A stretch of DNA of 33,702 nucleotides from Thermoflexus sp. (GCA_025057635.1 JANXBD010000012.1:1-33702), one strand, 5' to 3'. Shown: positions 1 to 8,648, counted from the stretch's first letter. Program-made: numbers and translations. Notes: generated by a model from the letters alone, not told the origin.

Positions 1-896
1 GGAAACCGCTTCTGAAGCCAGAACACGATCGCCAGTGACGCCAGCATCCCAGCTTCCGCCAGGGCCATCTTCCATGCGCTGCCGGACCAGCTGGCTGGGA
101 CTGCCCGGATGAAAGGCGAAAGGAGGCCCTGAAGAAGATAGAGACCGTTCCACATTACGTCGGGAAGGCTGTAGCCGCCGATCGCCCTTGGGGAACCCGA
201 TAGAGAGAGCCAGAGCGCGAAGAAAACGAAGGGAAGCACGCCGTAGATCGCCACGCGGTAGGGCGTCCACGATCCGCTCGCCGCTGGGGATCCCCGGGAC
301 AGGCTCACGAACAGGAGGATCAGCCACCCTGCCATCACGCCGTGTTCAGCGGCGAAGGGAGCCGAAAACGCAAGGAGGAAGCCGATGACGGCAGCGGCAG
401 GCCCCGGGAGCGAGGAAAAGCCGGTGGCGGCCAGGATCAGGAAGGCCACCAGCGGATGGATGATCGCGTTGGGATAGGAGATCGCCTGGACGCTGAACGG
501 AAAGGTTAGGAACAAAAGCGCCGCCAGAGCTCCCGCCCATTTCTGCTCCGCCCCTGCGATTCGAAGGTAGAGCGCTCCGATGAGCAGGGCGTTCATCAGG
601 TGAAGGGCGAGAGCCAATCCTCGGAGCATCCGAACGGCATGCTCGCCCGAAACCTGAATCGCCGCCTTCCACAGGCTGAGCGCCAGCGGACGATAGTAAC
701 CGACAGGCCAGCGGAACGAGGTCCAGATCTCCGACCACGAGGCTTCCTGAGCAGATTCCAGAACCACGGGATCATCGAATAGATAGGGCAGATTCAGGGA
801 AGGTCCGAGGATCCAAAGCACCAAAGCCATCCCGCTTAGGAGCATCAACGCCCCGGTGCGCGGCCTATGTATCCGGCCCCCGAGGCGATTCAGCAT
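1..896 (-). CDS. Membrane GT-C glycosyltransferase, TMTC/O-mannosyltransferase-like (3' end off window)
   Basis: This is an open frame from an ATG at 894-896 that runs off the left edge, about 298 residues visible. After a short basic N-terminus comes a hydrophobic segment (about residues 15-38), then a DD pair at 41-42 followed by VVL, the motif YYRPL at 67-71 and a Leu-rich helix with Asn102 (HLMNALL). An acidic pair in the first loop followed by a YRPL-type motif and an Asn in the next helix is the layout of the TMTC/PMT-like GT-C glycosyltransferases, which use polyprenyl-linked sugars at the membrane. Further hydrophobic segments follow to the edge. The start has no good ribosome site; an in-frame TTG lies 9 bases upstream. 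It begins 12 bases after the stop of the FmdB-like gene, so the two are probably cotranscribed. The specific substrate cannot be told, and another polytopic GT-C family is possible. Confidence 0.6.
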   Translation of the reverse strand, partial: MLNRLGGRIHRPRTGALMLLSGMALVLWILGPSLNLPYLFDDPVVLESAQEASWSEIWTSFRWPVGYYRPLALSLWKAAIQVSGEHAVRMLRGLALALHLMNALLIGALYLRIAGAEQKWAGALAALLFLTFPFSVQAISYPNAIIHPLVAFLILAATGFSSLPGPAAAVIGFLLAFSAPFAAEHGVMAGWLILLFVSLSRGSPAASGSWTPYRVAIYGVLPFVFFALWLSLSGSPRAIGGYSLPDVMWNGLYLLQGLLSPFIRAVPASWSGSAWKMALAEAGMLASLAIVFWLQKRF

Positions 897-908
897 TTCA
901 ACCAAGCT

Positions 909-1322
909 TCAATCCCCTCCATCTTCTTCGGTTTGTGTGTCCCCACCCTCCCCAGCCAGCTCCGGCATCGCCTTTTCGATCTCCTCCGGCGTCTGGCCGG
1001 CCTCCAGGCGTTCGATCACCTCCTCGAATTCGGGCCCCAGATCGCCCAGTTCCTCACCAAGTTCCTGCGTCATCCGACGCATCCAGCGGCCAATCGAGCG
1101 GGGATCCTTCTCGTCTACATCTCCCATCCAATCTGCATCCGCCAGGGATTCTAGGCGAGATTCCTCAGAACGGAGCACCCGCACCCGGGAAATCAATCGG
1201 ACTAGATCCCGGCTGCCGCAGTGGGTGCAGGTGACCTGGCTGTGATCCACCTCCGAGAAGGTGCGGAAGAAGGCCGTAACCCGACGCCGACATTGCCGGC
1301 AGCGGTATTCGTAGATGGGCAT
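909..1322 (-). CDS. FmdB family zinc-ribbon protein
   Basis: The protein is 137 aa. It begins MPIYEYRC, the hallmark start of the FmdB family, and has two Cys pairs, C8-x2-C11 and C32-x2-C35, forming a putative zinc ribbon. The remaining 90 residues are a charged, helical, acidic tail ending in EEDGGD. Family members are small putative regulatory proteins first linked to formamidase and amidase genes; their biochemical role is not settled. A strong Shine-Dalgarno (GGAGGA, about 9 bases before the ATG) supports the start. The downstream gene is a membrane glycosyltransferase, which gives no obvious functional link. Confidence 0.85.
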   Translation of the reverse strand: MPIYEYRCRQCRRRVTAFFRTFSEVDHSQVTCTHCGSRDLVRLISRVRVLRSEESRLESLADADWMGDVDEKDPRSIGRWMRRMTQELGEELGDLGPEFEEVIERLEAGQTPEEIEKAMPELAGEGGDTQTEEDGGD

Positions 1323-1453
1323 CTTCTTCCTCCTCCATCCTGGGATGCATTCTTCATAGTGCCTGACACTTTCTGCTACTGCTTTGTCCGGTTATGAACT
1401 CGAGATCTAGGGAACCGAAGCCAGTCTGGAAGGCGATGGCCCCTCCTCTCGTT

Positions 1454-1495
1454 CTCCCCCCTTCCCGCAGCCCAGCGGGCTTTGGGAAGGGGGAG
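1454..1495. repeat. Intergenic palindrome, copy A
   Basis: The pyrimidine arm CTCCCCCCTTCCC (1454-1466) faces the purine arm GGGAAGGGGGAG (1484-1495), with an inner AGCCC-AGC-GGGCT hairpin between them. It has the same architecture as the palindrome at 2122-2160, so both look like members of a dispersed REP/MITE-like repeat family. It is not followed by a T-run, so it does not look like a plain terminator. Confidence 0.6.
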
Positions 1496-2121
1496 GAAAG
1501 ATTTTCCGAGGGCAGTGCTAGAGACCGAAGGCCTCCAGCACCGTCCCCCTCACAATCCCGAGATCACCGAGAACGGGGTAGGGACTTCTGCCACTCCCGA
1601 TGGGAAGGCGGCCCCTCTTCCTGATTTGCGGGCGGCACCCAAAGACGCGCCGCCCCACCCGCCTCGGCCGAGCCCAAACCGTCCTGTAATTGGTTCGTTC
1701 TTGATTATACCTGGATGGCGCGGACACAGGAGGCGTTGCGATCTGCCTGGCTCCCGATTTTTTGGACAGCAGGACAAGCCCTTTTGCCCGTTTCCTCTGA
1801 CCACCAGCCCTTCAGCCGTGGGAAGGGGAAACCGGCGAATATCAGCTTGTGCTCAGAACGCGTGCCGCTGGTTGGGCCTCATGACCGGCATGGGGTTGGA
1901 TTAGTGGGGCGGGCAGCTTCGCTGCCCCACCAATTCCTATTCCTATTCCTATGCCGGACGTAAGCTGCGAATATTAGGTGAGCGGGCGGCTGTCCTTGGT
2001 CGCACCATCCTGACCCCATCGGACATCCGGGCTACCTACCGCTTCCTCAAACTGCGGGTAAAATCGGTAGAAATGATACCGTTGGGAGCCTCGAGGACAG
2101 GCAGGATGATCTCTTCCGTTG

Positions 2122-2160
2122 TTCCCCCCTTCTCGCGGCCCAAGGCCGTAGGAAGGGGAA
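2122..2160. repeat. Intergenic palindrome, copy C
   Basis: The arm TTCCCCCCTTC (2122-2132) faces GGAAGGGGAA (2151-2160), around an inner GCGGCC-CAA-GGCCGT hairpin. Compared with 1454-1495 the outer arms keep the CCCCCTTC / GAAGGGG core while the inner loop differs. It lies inside the orphan open frame described for this gap. Confidence 0.6.
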
Positions 2161-2404
2161 TGCCTGGTTACCTTAGAGGCGGTGCTGAAGGTGTCTGATT
2201 TCGCCCCCAGGAGAAAGCAAGCGGTGCAACTCCGGATGAGTAAAAGTTGGGAGTTAAAGGATCCGGGGCTGAGAGGTCCCTCCGATCCATAGTGAGTTCT
2301 TCCCCTCAGCTCTTCAGACGCAAGGGAAGAGGTTCATCCAGCTTGTCTGGGGAGAATCCGGTGCACCCGTCCGCAAGAAATTGCGCTCGAGCTTACGGAG
2401 TCCG

Positions 2405-3112
2405 ATGAGTGATCTGAAAGGTTCGCAAGCTCAACAGTCTGTTTCCTTAGAGGAGCCTTCCACGCTGGAGGAGCTGGCTCGGCGCCCGACCTGGCCCCTA
2501 GTGGTGGTGATCTCGGGGCCTTCTGGGGCCGGAAAAGACTCCCTTATCCGGCGGATGAAGGAGTTAAAAGTTCCTTTCCACTTCGTCGTCACGGCCACCT
2601 CCCGCCCTCCCCGTCCGGATGAAGTCGATGGGGTAGATTACCACTTCCTCTCCCGGGAGCGATTTGAAGCCGGCATCCGGGCCGGGGAGTTCCTGGAATA
2701 TGCAATCGTCTACGGGGACTACAAGGGGATTCCCCGATGGGAGATCGAAAACGCCCTGGCCAGCGGGAAGGATGTCATCCTGCGCGTGGACGTGCAGGGG
2801 GCTGCCACGCTCCGGCGTCTGATCCCGGACGCCGTCTTTATTTTCGTGATCCCCGCTTCCCGGGAAGAGCTCGTCGAGCGCCTCCGGGCTCGCGGCACGG
2901 AAACCCTGGAATCCATTGCCCGAAGGCTGCAGGCAGTGGAAGAGGAGCTCCGGCATTGGACGGATTTCGATTATGTGATCGTCAACCGTGACCAGCATCT
3001 GGACGAGGCGGTGAACGACATCCTGGCGATCATCCGAACGGAGCACCGTCGGGTGCATCCCCGCCGGGCTCATCTCGAGCATCCAGCCAAGGTTTCGGGA
3101 AGTGAGTTATAA
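2405..3112 (+). CDS. gmk: Guanylate kinase
   Basis: The enzyme phosphorylates GMP to GDP with ATP in the cytoplasm (purine nucleotide synthesis). From the chosen ATG it is 235 aa, about 25-30 longer than usual because of an extra N-terminal segment. The P-loop is GPSGAGKDS (38-46), with Asp in place of the usual Gly, Ser or Thr after the Lys. The GMP-binding block follows: TSRPPRPDEVDGVDYHFLS, then GEFLEYAIVYGDYKGIP. The frame also opens with a TTG at 2381, but the ATG at 2405 has a GGAG just upstream and is preferred. It is followed after about 150 bases by rarA. A TATAAT overlaps the stop codon (3108-3113) but I see no matching -35. Confidence 0.93.
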   Translation: MSDLKGSQAQQSVSLEEPSTLEELARRPTWPLVVVISGPSGAGKDSLIRRMKELKVPFHFVVTATSRPPRPDEVDGVDYHFLSRERFEAGIRAGEFLEYAIVYGDYKGIPRWEIENALASGKDVILRVDVQGAATLRRLIPDAVFIFVIPASREELVERLRARGTETLESIARRLQAVEEELRHWTDFDYVIVNRDQHLDEAVNDILAIIRTEHRRVHPRRAHLEHPAKVSGSEL

Positions 3113-3264
3113 TCCGTCGCCCTTTAGAGACGGGCGAAGCCCTATCCGGCGGCATGGGCTCTGAACCGTGACTGGGGAAGCAGGGGCATCAACTCTGGCG
3201 GTGTCTCTGCCCTTCGGGGAACAAGGGCGCGAACCCCAATGGACTTTAGAAAGCGACTCGATGG

Positions 3265-4626
3265 ATGACTGGAGAGAAGGATCTTTTCTCTTATAGTCGG
3301 GCGGAAGCCGTTCGGCGAGAGGCCCCTCTGGCGGCCCGCCTGCGCCCTCGACACCTAGAGGAGTTCGTGGGCCAAGCTCACCTGATCGGGCCAGGCGCTC
3401 CCCTCCGACGTCTCATTGAAGAAGGGAAATTACTGAACTCTATGATCTTCTGGGGCCCGCCGGGCACCGGCAAAACCACCCTCGCTTTGCTGATCGCCCA
3501 GGCAGCCCGGGCTCATGTGGAGCCCTTGAGCGCGGTCACCACAGGCCTCCCAGATCTGCGCCGGGTGATCCATGAAGCTCAGGAGCGCCGTCGCCTGTAT
3601 GGCCAGCGGACGATCCTCATCGTCGACGAGCTGCATCGCTTCACCCGGGTGCAGCAGGATGCCCTGTTGCCTTATGTGGAAGACGGCACGGTCGTTTTCA
3701 TCGGCATCACCACCGAGAACCCCTACTTCGCTGTCGTCCCCGCCTTGGTCTCCCGTTCCCGCGTTTTCTACTTTCAACCCTTGACTGAGGAGGAAGTCCT
3801 TCAGCTGCTCCAACGCGCGCTCTCCGACCCGGAGAACGGTTATGGCGGACAGCCCATCCGGGTCTCTGAGGAAGTCCTCCGATTCTGGGCTCGCCTGAGC
3901 GAAGGGGACGCCCGCAGCGCGCTGAACGCCCTGGAACTGGCTGTCAGCGCGACCCCGCCGGATCCCGATGGCGTGATCCGCATCTCGCTGGAAACCGCCC
4001 AGGCCGTCGTCCAGCGACGGGCCCTGGCCTACGACCGGGAGGCCCATTACGATACGATCAGCGCGTTCATCAAATCGATCCGGGGAAGCGATCCCGATGC
4101 CGCCCTGTTCTGGCTGGCGAAAATGGTGGATGCTGGAGAGGATCCCCGATTCATTATGCGGCGCCTGTTGATCCTGGCCGCGGAGGATGTGGGGCTGGCG
4201 GATCCGATGGCGATCGTCGTGACGGCGGCCTGTGCCCAGGCCCTGGAGTGGGTAGGGATGCCGGAAGCGGCTTATCATCTGGCCGAGGCGACCCTTTACT
4301 TGGCCACCGCCCCGAAGAGTAACCGCACAGGCGCCTTCTTCCAGGCCCTGGAATTCCTTCGAGCGCACGGGGCGGGCGAGGTCCCTGCTCACCTGAAGGA
4401 CGCCAGCCGGGACGCCGAGGCTCTGGGCCATGGCCGGGGCTATCAGTATCCTCATACGTTTCCAGGGCACTTCGTTCGGCAATCTTACTGGCCCCTAGGG
4501 CTGCCTCACGCCCGCTTTTATGTGCCATCGGACCAGGGTTACGAACGGGAGATCACCGAGCGACTCCGCCGCTGGTGGGGCGAGAACGTGGAGGGCCATG
4601 AAGGCTCTGGATCCTCGGATGTTTGA
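3265..4626 (+). CDS. rarA: Replication-associated recombination protein A (RarA/MgsA AAA+ ATPase)
   Basis: The protein is 453 aa, normal for the family. It is a clamp-loader-like AAA+ ATPase that acts at stalled replication forks with SSB. Visible motifs are the N-terminal [11 protein letters not shown] block, Walker [10 protein letters not shown] (64-72), Walker B IVDELHRF (DE at 121-122), the [12 protein letters not shown] stretch, the sensor-1 region ITTENPYF, and the C-terminal tetramerisation domain with [22 protein letters not shown]. The usual DEIHRFN is DELHRFT here, a mild change. No clear ribosome site precedes the ATG. A strong terminator lies 50 bases after the stop. Confidence 0.93.
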   Translation: MTGEKDLFSYSRAEAVRREAPLAARLRPRHLEEFVGQAHLIGPGAPLRRLIEEGKLLNSMIFWGPPGTGKTTLALLIAQAARAHVEPLSAVTTGLPDLRRVIHEAQERRRLYGQRTILIVDELHRFTRVQQDALLPYVEDGTVVFIGITTENPYFAVVPALVSRSRVFYFQPLTEEEVLQLLQRALSDPENGYGGQPIRVSEEVLRFWARLSEGDARSALNALELAVSATPPDPDGVIRISLETAQAVVQRRALAYDREAHYDTISAFIKSIRGSDPDAALFWLAKMVDAGEDPRFIMRRLLILAAEDVGLADPMAIVVTAACAQALEWVGMPEAAYHLAEATLYLATAPKSNRTGAFFQALEFLRAHGAGEVPAHLKDASRDAEALGHGRGYQYPHTFPGHFVRQSYWPLGLPHARFYVPSDQGYEREITERLRRWWGENVEGHEGSGSSDV

Positions 4627-4675
4627 GGAGGAAGAAACGCGTCCGCCCCCGTCCCTTCTCGGTAGGGTTTTTGAG

Positions 4676-4713
4676 GGCAGGCGAGGCTGCCGAAGGCGTC
4701 CTCGCCTGCCTTT
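4676..4713 (+). terminator. Rho-independent terminator after rarA
   Basis: A perfect 11-bp stem, GGCAGGCGAGG (4676-4686) with CCTCGCCTGCC (4700-4710), encloses a 13-base loop and is followed by TTT. It separates rarA from the ParA unit, so parA must have its own promoter in 4714-4807. Confidence 0.8.
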
Positions 4714-4807
4714 AAAATCCGATTCCTGCCCCTCCCGCCGGAACGGCCGCGAGGGGAACGATGCCTGTTCAGCCGAACTGGCAAGTTATGCGCGAAGGCA
4801 GGTCCCC

Positions 4808-5569
4808 ATGGCGCGAACGATCGCAGTGGTCAGCCAGAAGGGGGGAGTCGGCAAAACCACAACGGTGGTTCATCTCGGCGTCGCCCTCGCGGAGCGCGGC
4901 GTCCCGACCCTGCTGGTGGATCTCGACCCTCAAGCAGCGCTCACAGCGGCTTTCGGGTTGAACGAAGATCTCTCGTTAACCATCGAGGCGTCGCTCATGA
5001 AAGGCATTGCCATTACCCAGGTGATCCGGAACATGCGGCCTTCTCTGGATATCATCCCGGCCTCCTTTCAGTTGAACCAGGCAGAGCTGAGCCTGCACCA
5101 GCGCCCGCGCTGGCCTTACCGACTTCGGGAGGCCCTTCGACCGATTCAGGGACACTATGCCTACATCCTGATCGACGCGCCGCCCGGGTTGGGTCCTCTC
5201 ACGGTAAACGCCATCGCCGCTGCGGATGCGTTCCTGGTCCCGATTCGACCGGATTATCTATCCCTTCGCAGCCTGAAAGGGCTGCTGATCGCCATCGGGC
5301 GGTTGCGCCAGCAATTAGGGCTTTCCATCGAGCTGCTGGGTATCCTGCCGACAATGGTGCAGCTCCATCTTCGCCACCATCGAGACGTGCTCGCGGAGCT
5401 GACGGCCGCCTTCGGAAGAAAGGTGTTTCAGGTCTTTATCCCCCAAAGCATCCGTTTCGCGGAGGCTCCGGTCGCCGGGCAAAGCCTGCTGGATTATATG
5501 GCCAGCCACCCTGGGGCCCAAGCGTATCGTCGACTGGCTGCGCTGATTGAGGAAGCAAGCGGGGGTTGA
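4808..5569 (+). CDS. ParA/MinD/Soj family ATPase (orphan)
   Basis: The protein is 253 aa. The deviant Walker A is KGGVGKTT (11-18), followed by the A' motif VDLDPQ (37-42) and Walker B YILIDAPPG (Asp123). This is the canonical set for chromosome- or protein-positioning P-loop ATPases that bind DNA or membrane as ATP-bound dimers. The reading frame stays open far upstream into rarA, but the ATG at 4808 lies directly before TIAVVSQKGG and has AAGGCAGG upstream. No ParB with a helix-turn-helix is adjacent. The next gene encodes a Pro-rich membrane protein, so it may be a positioning or cell-surface ATPase rather than a true segregation protein. That role is inference. Confidence 0.9.
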   Translation: MARTIAVVSQKGGVGKTTTVVHLGVALAERGVPTLLVDLDPQAALTAAFGLNEDLSLTIEASLMKGIAITQVIRNMRPSLDIIPASFQLNQAELSLHQRPRWPYRLREALRPIQGHYAYILIDAPPGLGPLTVNAIAAADAFLVPIRPDYLSLRSLKGLLIAIGRLRQQLGLSIELLGILPTMVQLHLRHHRDVLAELTAAFGRKVFQVFIPQSIRFAEAPVAGQSLLDYMASHPGAQAYRRLAALIEEASGG

Positions 5570-5732
5570 CCGGACTCCATGTCCATCCCGAATCTCTAAA
5601 AGAAGGGGGGCAGGGCGGACCTTCCACCCAGTTGTGCAATCAGTCGAACGAAACGAAGCAGAAGCATGGGGCATCCATTCGATCAACTGGGCCCTTTTCA
5701 GGGTCAGGCATCTTGAGGTCTGGAACGCTGCG

Positions 5733-6995
5733 ATGGGAAAGCGAGGAAAGCCGGAAACCTCTCTGCGGGGCAGAGGTCGCGCGCTCTTTGCTGGGTTGAC
5801 CGAATGGGTGGGCTCCACCCAGTTGCCCGGGCAGACATCGGAGGCGTCTCCCCCGGAGCCAGTGTCGCGTTCGAGCGAGGCCCTCTATTCCTCCCCATCG
5901 GAGGAAACCCAAGGAGGCGAAGGAGCCCCCTCGCCTGTTCTCGAGCCTGCCCCCGCATCGAAGCCTTCGGAGGTCCCAGTGGACGTTGCCGCCTCGACTC
6001 CGCTGGAGGATGGCGACGGTTTCCGGTTTCTCGCCTTAGAGGCCACCCTCGTGTCTTCTGCACCCTCCCCGATCCCAAACTGGGCTCCTCCGCCCCAGTG
6101 GCGCTGGGAACTCACAGCTGCGCCTGCAGAGACCATCGAAGTGAATCCCCACGCGCCGATGCGGGCGCTGCGCATCCCGGGACTGTTAATGCCGGATGCT
6201 CTCAGTTCCCCGGAGGATTTGCCGAAAGCAACTGTGGGAATCCATGCGGAGGGAGAGCCGCTCATGGAACGAGCTCGCATGACCGCTACGTCCACGGAAA
6301 GACCAGTCACTGCTCGCGCCTACCGGACGGATGAGGCCCATCTTCATCGGCTGAACACCCAGATTGACGAGCTTTACCGTCGGATTGCCAGCGGGGCGAT
6401 CCCTGACGCGGGAACCTCGGAACAAGCCCTAGCATGGCTGAAGCAAGCTCGGGAGGCTCTCCTCTCTCCAGAGGGTTACGACGAGGCCGAATACTATTAC
6501 AGCCTCGCCCAAACCCGTTATGCCATCGCCCGCCGGCTCTGGCGATGGTCCTACACCTATGGGCTCTTTGTCTTCTTTTGGGGCATCGCCTGGCTGGGAC
6601 TTTACCTATGGGCGTTGACGGACGGTCGGGGCTACAGCGCTCGGGTCGTCCCTCCGGGCTATGAGGGAATCTGGGAGCCAATGATGTGGGGCGGCCTAGG
6701 TGGAGTATGTGGCATCTTCTACAGCCTCTATTGGCACGTGGCGATCAAACGGGATTTCGATCGTCAGTATGTGATGTGGTATCTTGTTCAGCCGCTCCTC
6801 GGGAGCATGATCGGGATGATCATTTATATGATCATCACGGTGGGCTTCCTCACCATTCAGGGGGTGCCCACGCCGGCCAATCCGCTTTTTATGTATCTGC
6901 TCGCCTTCATCGCCGGCTTCCGGCAGCGGTTCTTCCTGGAGCTCATCGATCGCATTGTCCAGACCTTCACGCCAAACCCTAGGAGTAACACATGA
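5733..6995 (+). CDS. Pro-rich membrane protein of unknown function
   Basis: The protein is 420 aa and I do not recognise the family. Residues 1-200 are low-complexity, rich in Pro, Ser, Glu and Ala. Residues 200-270 are charged and helical (EAHLHRLNTQIDELYRRI, then repeated Tyr in DEAEYYYSLAQTRY). The C-terminal 150 residues hold about four membrane segments, near 274-296, 317-336, 349-375 and 384-397, with RQRFFLELIDRIV at the end. The layout suggests a long disordered cytoplasmic arm anchored in the membrane. The frame is open from 5547 but ATG 5733 is the first plausible start, with a weak ribosome site. It follows parA by 163 bases, and its stop overlaps the fabD start (ATGA), so translation of the two is probably coupled. 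Confidence 0.75.
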   Translation: MGKRGKPETSLRGRGRALFAGLTEWVGSTQLPGQTSEASPPEPVSRSSEALYSSPSEETQGGEGAPSPVLEPAPASKPSEVPVDVAASTPLEDGDGFRFLALEATLVSSAPSPIPNWAPPPQWRWELTAAPAETIEVNPHAPMRALRIPGLLMPDALSSPEDLPKATVGIHAEGEPLMERARMTATSTERPVTARAYRTDEAHLHRLNTQIDELYRRIASGAIPDAGTSEQALAWLKQAREALLSPEGYDEAEYYYSLAQTRYAIARRLWRWSYTYGLFVFFWGIAWLGLYLWALTDGRGYSARVVPPGYEGIWEPMMWGGLGGVCGIFYSLYWHVAIKRDFDRQYVMWYLVQPLLGSMIGMIIYMIITVGFLTIQGVPTPANPLFMYLLAFIAGFRQRFFLELIDRIVQTFTPNPRSNT

Positions 6996-7939
6996 GCGGA
7001 CGTCTTGCCTTCGTTTTCCCAGGACAGGGCTCGCAGTATGTGGGGATGGGCCGGGCCCTCTATGAAGCGTTTCCCGAAGCCCGCGAGGTGTTCGAGGAAG
7101 CGGACGACCGGCTGGGTTATGCGCTCTCCCGTCTGTGCTTTGAGGGGCCGGAGTCGCAGCTGAACGACACCTTCTACACCCAACCGGCCATCCTCACGGT
7201 CTCCATCGCCGCCTGGCGGGCCTGGCAGGCCCGGGGCGGGCCCTCGCCGGATCTGGTGGCGGGCCACAGCCTGGGGGAGTTCACCGCGCTGGTGGTAGCG
7301 AGCGCGCTCTCCTTCCCCCATGGCTTATACTTGGTGCAGGAGCGGGGACGCCTGATGAAGTGGGCGGGGGAACAACAGCCGGGGGCCATGGCCGCCGTGC
7401 TGGGGATGGAGCGAGCAGCCCTAGAAAAGATCTGCATAGAGGCTAACCAGGAAACTGGAGAGGTCGTTGTCGTCGCCAATGATAACTGTCCGGGTCAGCT
7501 CGTGATCTCCGGCGGCAAAGCCGCGGTGGCCCGCGCGGGCGAGCTCGCCCGAGGTCGGGGAGCGAAGCGAGTCGTCCCACTGGCGGTCAGCATCGCCGCC
7601 CATTCTCCATTGATGGCTCCGGCGGTAGAGCCCTTCCGGGCCGCGTTGAAGGCCACGCCCTTTCACCCGCCAAGCATCCCGGTGATCAGCAACGTGCAGG
7701 CCCGCCCCCTGCAAAGCACTCCGGAAGACCTGCAGGCGGAGCTGGCCCAGCAGCTGACCGCCCCGGTACGATGGACGGAGAGCGTTCAGTGGATGATGGA
7801 AAACGGCGTTCGGATCTTCGTGGAATTCGGCCCTCGCGATGTGCTGAGCGGCCTAATCCGCCGGATCGCTCCGGAAGCTCGCACCCTTCGGGTGGAGGAT
7901 CCGCAGACCCTAGAGCAGGCTTTGCGGGCGCTTGCTTAG
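6992..7939 (+). CDS. fabD: Malonyl-CoA:ACP transacylase
   Basis: The enzyme transfers malonyl from CoA to acyl carrier protein for fatty acid synthesis. It is 315 aa, the usual length. Motifs are FVFPGQGSQ near the N-terminus, the nucleophile elbow GHSLGEF (Ser93), ERGRLM with the substrate-binding Arg118, and AAHSPLM with the catalytic His204. The start ATG overlaps the previous stop codon and has TAGGAG six bases upstream. No other fab gene lies nearby, and the pairing with a membrane protein gene is unusual for fabD. Confidence 0.95.
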   Translation: MSGRLAFVFPGQGSQYVGMGRALYEAFPEAREVFEEADDRLGYALSRLCFEGPESQLNDTFYTQPAILTVSIAAWRAWQARGGPSPDLVAGHSLGEFTALVVASALSFPHGLYLVQERGRLMKWAGEQQPGAMAAVLGMERAALEKICIEANQETGEVVVVANDNCPGQLVISGGKAAVARAGELARGRGAKRVVPLAVSIAAHSPLMAPAVEPFRAALKATPFHPPSIPVISNVQARPLQSTPEDLQAELAQQLTAPVRWTESVQWMMENGVRIFVEFGPRDVLSGLIRRIAPEARTLRVEDPQTLEQALRALA

Positions 7940-7960
7940 GCCCTTAGTCCCCAGGGAGCA

Positions 7961-7996
7961 TTCGTGCAGCGCTGGAGGCACCTAACGCTGCACGAA
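7961..7996. other. Perfect inverted repeat after fabD
   Basis: TTCGTGCAGCG (7961-7971) pairs exactly with CGCTGCACGAA (7986-7996) around a 14-base loop. There is no immediate T-run; a T5 occurs only 14 bases later. It may be a processing or stability hairpin for the fabD message, or a weak first terminator ahead of the stronger one at 8033. Confidence 0.5.
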
Positions 7997-8032
7997 CATG
8001 CTTACTTGCTTTTTAAGGAAAAGGAAGAGGAA

Positions 8033-8066
8033 GTGGGGGCACTGTGCATGATGCCCCCACCTTTTT
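8033..8066 (+). terminator. Terminator between fabD and ndk
   Basis: GTGGGGGCA (8033-8041) pairs with TGCCCCCAC (8052-8060), followed by CTTTTT. On the minus strand the hairpin is followed by a pyrimidine-rich tract (TTCCTCTTCCTTTTCC), so it may also end ndk transcripts. Confidence 0.8.
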
Positions 8067-8150
8067 AGCGACTATGCTCGCTGTCGACGACCTGTGTCCC
8101 ACAAAAATACAAGGAGAAGAAAAAGGCAAGAGCGCTCTCCCTTGTCGAAA

Positions 8151-8603
8151 TCACTCATCTAAGATCCAACGATCCAGATCCCGCGGATAAGAGAGGATCT
8201 CATCCTCCCGGAAGAACAGCGGGATCTCGAAGGCCGCGGTCTCCGGCCCATCCGATCCGTGAACCAGGTTACGTCCGATGGTGAGGCCGAGGTCCGCCCG
8301 GATGGTCCCGGGCTCCGCCTTTGCAGGATCCGTCGCGCCCATGGTCTTCCGGACGACCTCGATGGCCCTGGGGCCCTCGACGACCATCGCCACCACTGGG
8401 CCGGAGGTGATGTAACGAATCAGGCCCTCGTAGAAGGACTTGCCCTGATGAACCGCGTAATGGCGCGCGGCCAGCTCAGGCGAGATCTGCATCATCTTCA
8501 TCGCCACGATCCTCAACCCGCGACGCTCCAGTCGGGAGATGATCTCTCCGATCAACCCTCGCTGGACCCCATCTGGCTTGATCAGCACCAGCGTTCGCTC
8601 CAC
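8151..8603 (-). CDS. ndk: Nucleoside diphosphate kinase
   Basis: The enzyme balances NDP and NTP pools by a phospho-histidine intermediate. It is 150 aa, standard. It opens [21 protein letters not shown] and carries the active-site block NLVHGSD (His at the centre) and the GTIRADLG segment. The start codon is GTG (8601-8603), supported by AGGAGG eight bases upstream. A good extended -10 promoter lies just upstream (8640-8648). It is transcribed divergently from the S1-domain gene. Confidence 0.96.
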   Translation of the reverse strand: MERTLVLIKPDGVQRGLIGEIISRLERRGLRIVAMKMMQISPELAARHYAVHQGKSFYEGLIRYITSGPVVAMVVEGPRAIEVVRKTMGATDPAKAEPGTIRADLGLTIGRNLVHGSDGPETAAFEIPLFFREDEILSYPRDLDRWILDE

Positions 8604-8639
8604 GGTCTAGCCTCCTGGGTCATGGTTCACAAGGGTGAA

Positions 8640-8648
8640 ATTATAGCA
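8640..8648 (-). promoter_or_regulatory. Extended -10 promoter of ndk
   Basis: Read on the minus strand the sequence is TGCTATAAT, a perfect -10 hexamer with the TGn extension, 37 bases before the ndk GTG. A TTGATC 19 bases farther upstream is a poor -35, as is common with extended -10 promoters. Confidence 0.65.

Larger units (their letters stand above)
1323..2404. other. Gene-poor stretch with palindromic repeats and an orphan frame
   Basis: No gene with family support is seen in this kilobase. It holds two related long palindromes (1454-1495 and 2122-2160, listed separately), a weaker GTTTCC/GGAAAC inverted repeat (1790-1832), and a GGGCAGC-TTC-GCTGCCC hairpin near 1912-1928 followed by three copies of ATTCCT. 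An open frame on the plus strand from about 1929 to 2199 includes TPSDIRATYRFLKLRV and has codon use like real coding DNA. It has no good start and I cannot assign it to a family; it may be a relic. Closer to gmk, inverted repeats at 2259-2288 (GGATC/GATCC) and 2298-2330 (TCTTCCC/GGGAAGA) could form leader structure. Confidence 0.4.

Noticed and set aside
1345-1380. GTGTCAGGCACT (minus strand) as an insertion-sequence end
   Set aside because: A single 12-base resemblance with no partner inverted repeat or transposase nearby is not enough.
2210-2380. TPP riboswitch upstream of gmk, prompted by a GGGGCTGAGAGG segment
   Set aside because: The CTGAGA match is not followed by the ACCTGAT and CAGCGTAGGGA parts of the thi-box, and gmk is not a thiamin gene.
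3430-4482. 350-codon open frame on the minus strand
   Set aside because: It is a shadow of rarA, whose plus-strand protein shows all AAA+ motifs.
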